Shown here piece after piece: positions 37,537 to 38,041 of a stretch of DNA of 38,041 nucleotides; the stretch's first letter is position 1; each line of letters starts with the position of its first letter. The notes under the pieces are model-generated. The model had not been told where the DNA came from. It made no database searches and saw nothing but the letters and a program-made list of their open reading frames with translations. Both the position numbers and the translations under genes were made by a program. The stretch is from Modicisalibacter coralii (lineage in GTDB: Bacteria; Pseudomonadota; Gammaproteobacteria; Pseudomonadales; Halomonadaceae). Where the stretch lies: assembly GCF_004117855.1 (NCBI RefSeq), contig NZ_QWBW01000043.1, forward strand, positions 1 to 38,041, read 5' to 3'.

Positions 37537-37655
37537 TGCCTGACGATGACCTACTCTCGCATGGGGAGACCCCACACTACCATCGGCGCTGAGCGGTTTC
37601 ACTGCTGAGTTCGGCATGGGGTCAGGTGGGACCCGCTCGCTATGGTCGTCAGGCG
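37537..37655 (-). rRNA. rrf: 5S ribosomal RNA
   Basis: The minus strand matches gammaproteobacterial 5S throughout, including GGTCCCACCTGACCCCATGC and AACTCAG-AGTGAAAC, and GCGCCGATGGTAGTGTGGGG. The ends pair as GCCTGACGA/TCGTCAGGC. The ends are good to a base or two. Confidence 0.96.
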
Positions 37656-37795
37656 TAACCGTGGCGTGCTGCAGAGCCTGCAGCACCCAAGTACCTGGTG
37701 CGCTTCAACAACGTGATCAAGCTGATCGAGTCGACTCTCGCGACGTATCCGTCGTGTCTCGCACACAGGGCCACTCAGGCCCCTTGGGTGTTATA
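37656..37795 (-). other. 23S-5S spacer
   Basis: About 140 bases between the rRNA genes. I see no tRNA in it. Confidence 0.8.

Positions 37796-38041
<246 letters not shown>

Noticed and set aside
37278-37592. A 104-codon plus-strand frame
   Set aside because: It crosses the rRNA terminator and the 5S rRNA gene and encodes no recognisable protein.

Overview
The window is a GC-rich gammaproteobacterial chromosome segment. Its gene order is close to the Pseudomonas arrangement of the grpE-dnaK-dnaJ, dapB-carA-carB-greA, yhbY/rlmE-ftsH-folP-glmM-tpiA-secG and tRNA-rimP-nusA-infB-rbfA-truB-rpsO-pnp clusters. The individual proteins look most like those of Halomonadaceae (Halomonas or a relative). 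That placement rests on sequence feel and synteny, not on a search, so I hold it only moderately.

Layout. 1-2500 (+ strand): a biosynthetic-type thiolase and hisC, each with a hairpin terminator behind it. 2565-11098 (- strand): the translation and RNA-metabolism block rimP, nusA, infB, rbfA, truB, rpsO and pnp, preceded by initiator tRNA-fMet and tRNA-Leu(GAG). 11632-17829 (- strand): secG, tpiA, glmM, folP, ftsH and rlmE. 18060-18386 (+): yhbY, divergent from rlmE. 18505-24509 (-): greA, carB and carA overlapping or closely spaced, then dapB. 24763-30196: an accessory block absent from the usual dapB-dnaJ junction. It holds a three-gene iron-siderophore type ABC importer (+), an EamA/DMT transporter (-), and a MarR regulator overlapping a second EamA transporter (-). 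30511-34442 (-): dnaJ, dnaK and grpE with two clear heat-shock (sigma-32) promoters. 34628-37235 (+): recN under a LexA-box promoter, then a YoaK/DUF1275 membrane protein. 37500-38041 (-): the 3' end of an rRNA operon (5S and the last ~250 nt of 23S).

How the genes work together. Most of the window is core machinery: translation initiation and ribosome maturation, RNA decay, Sec export, membrane proteolysis, cell-wall precursor and folate synthesis, pyrimidine/arginine precursor synthesis, lysine/peptidoglycan precursor synthesis, chaperones and recombinational repair. The accessory block adds iron uptake, with a candidate Fur box, and two drug/metabolite exporter-type proteins, one of them coupled to a MarR regulator with a perfect palindromic operator candidate.

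I do not see a large undescribed system such as a defence island, prophage, CRISPR array or biosynthetic cluster. The most interesting unexplained items are small: a 26-codon Arg-rich leader ORF joined to marR by an ATGA overlap, a leader ORF running through a terminator hairpin ahead of carA, a U1-U72 initiator tRNA, and a vicinal Cys pair in the ABC binding protein.
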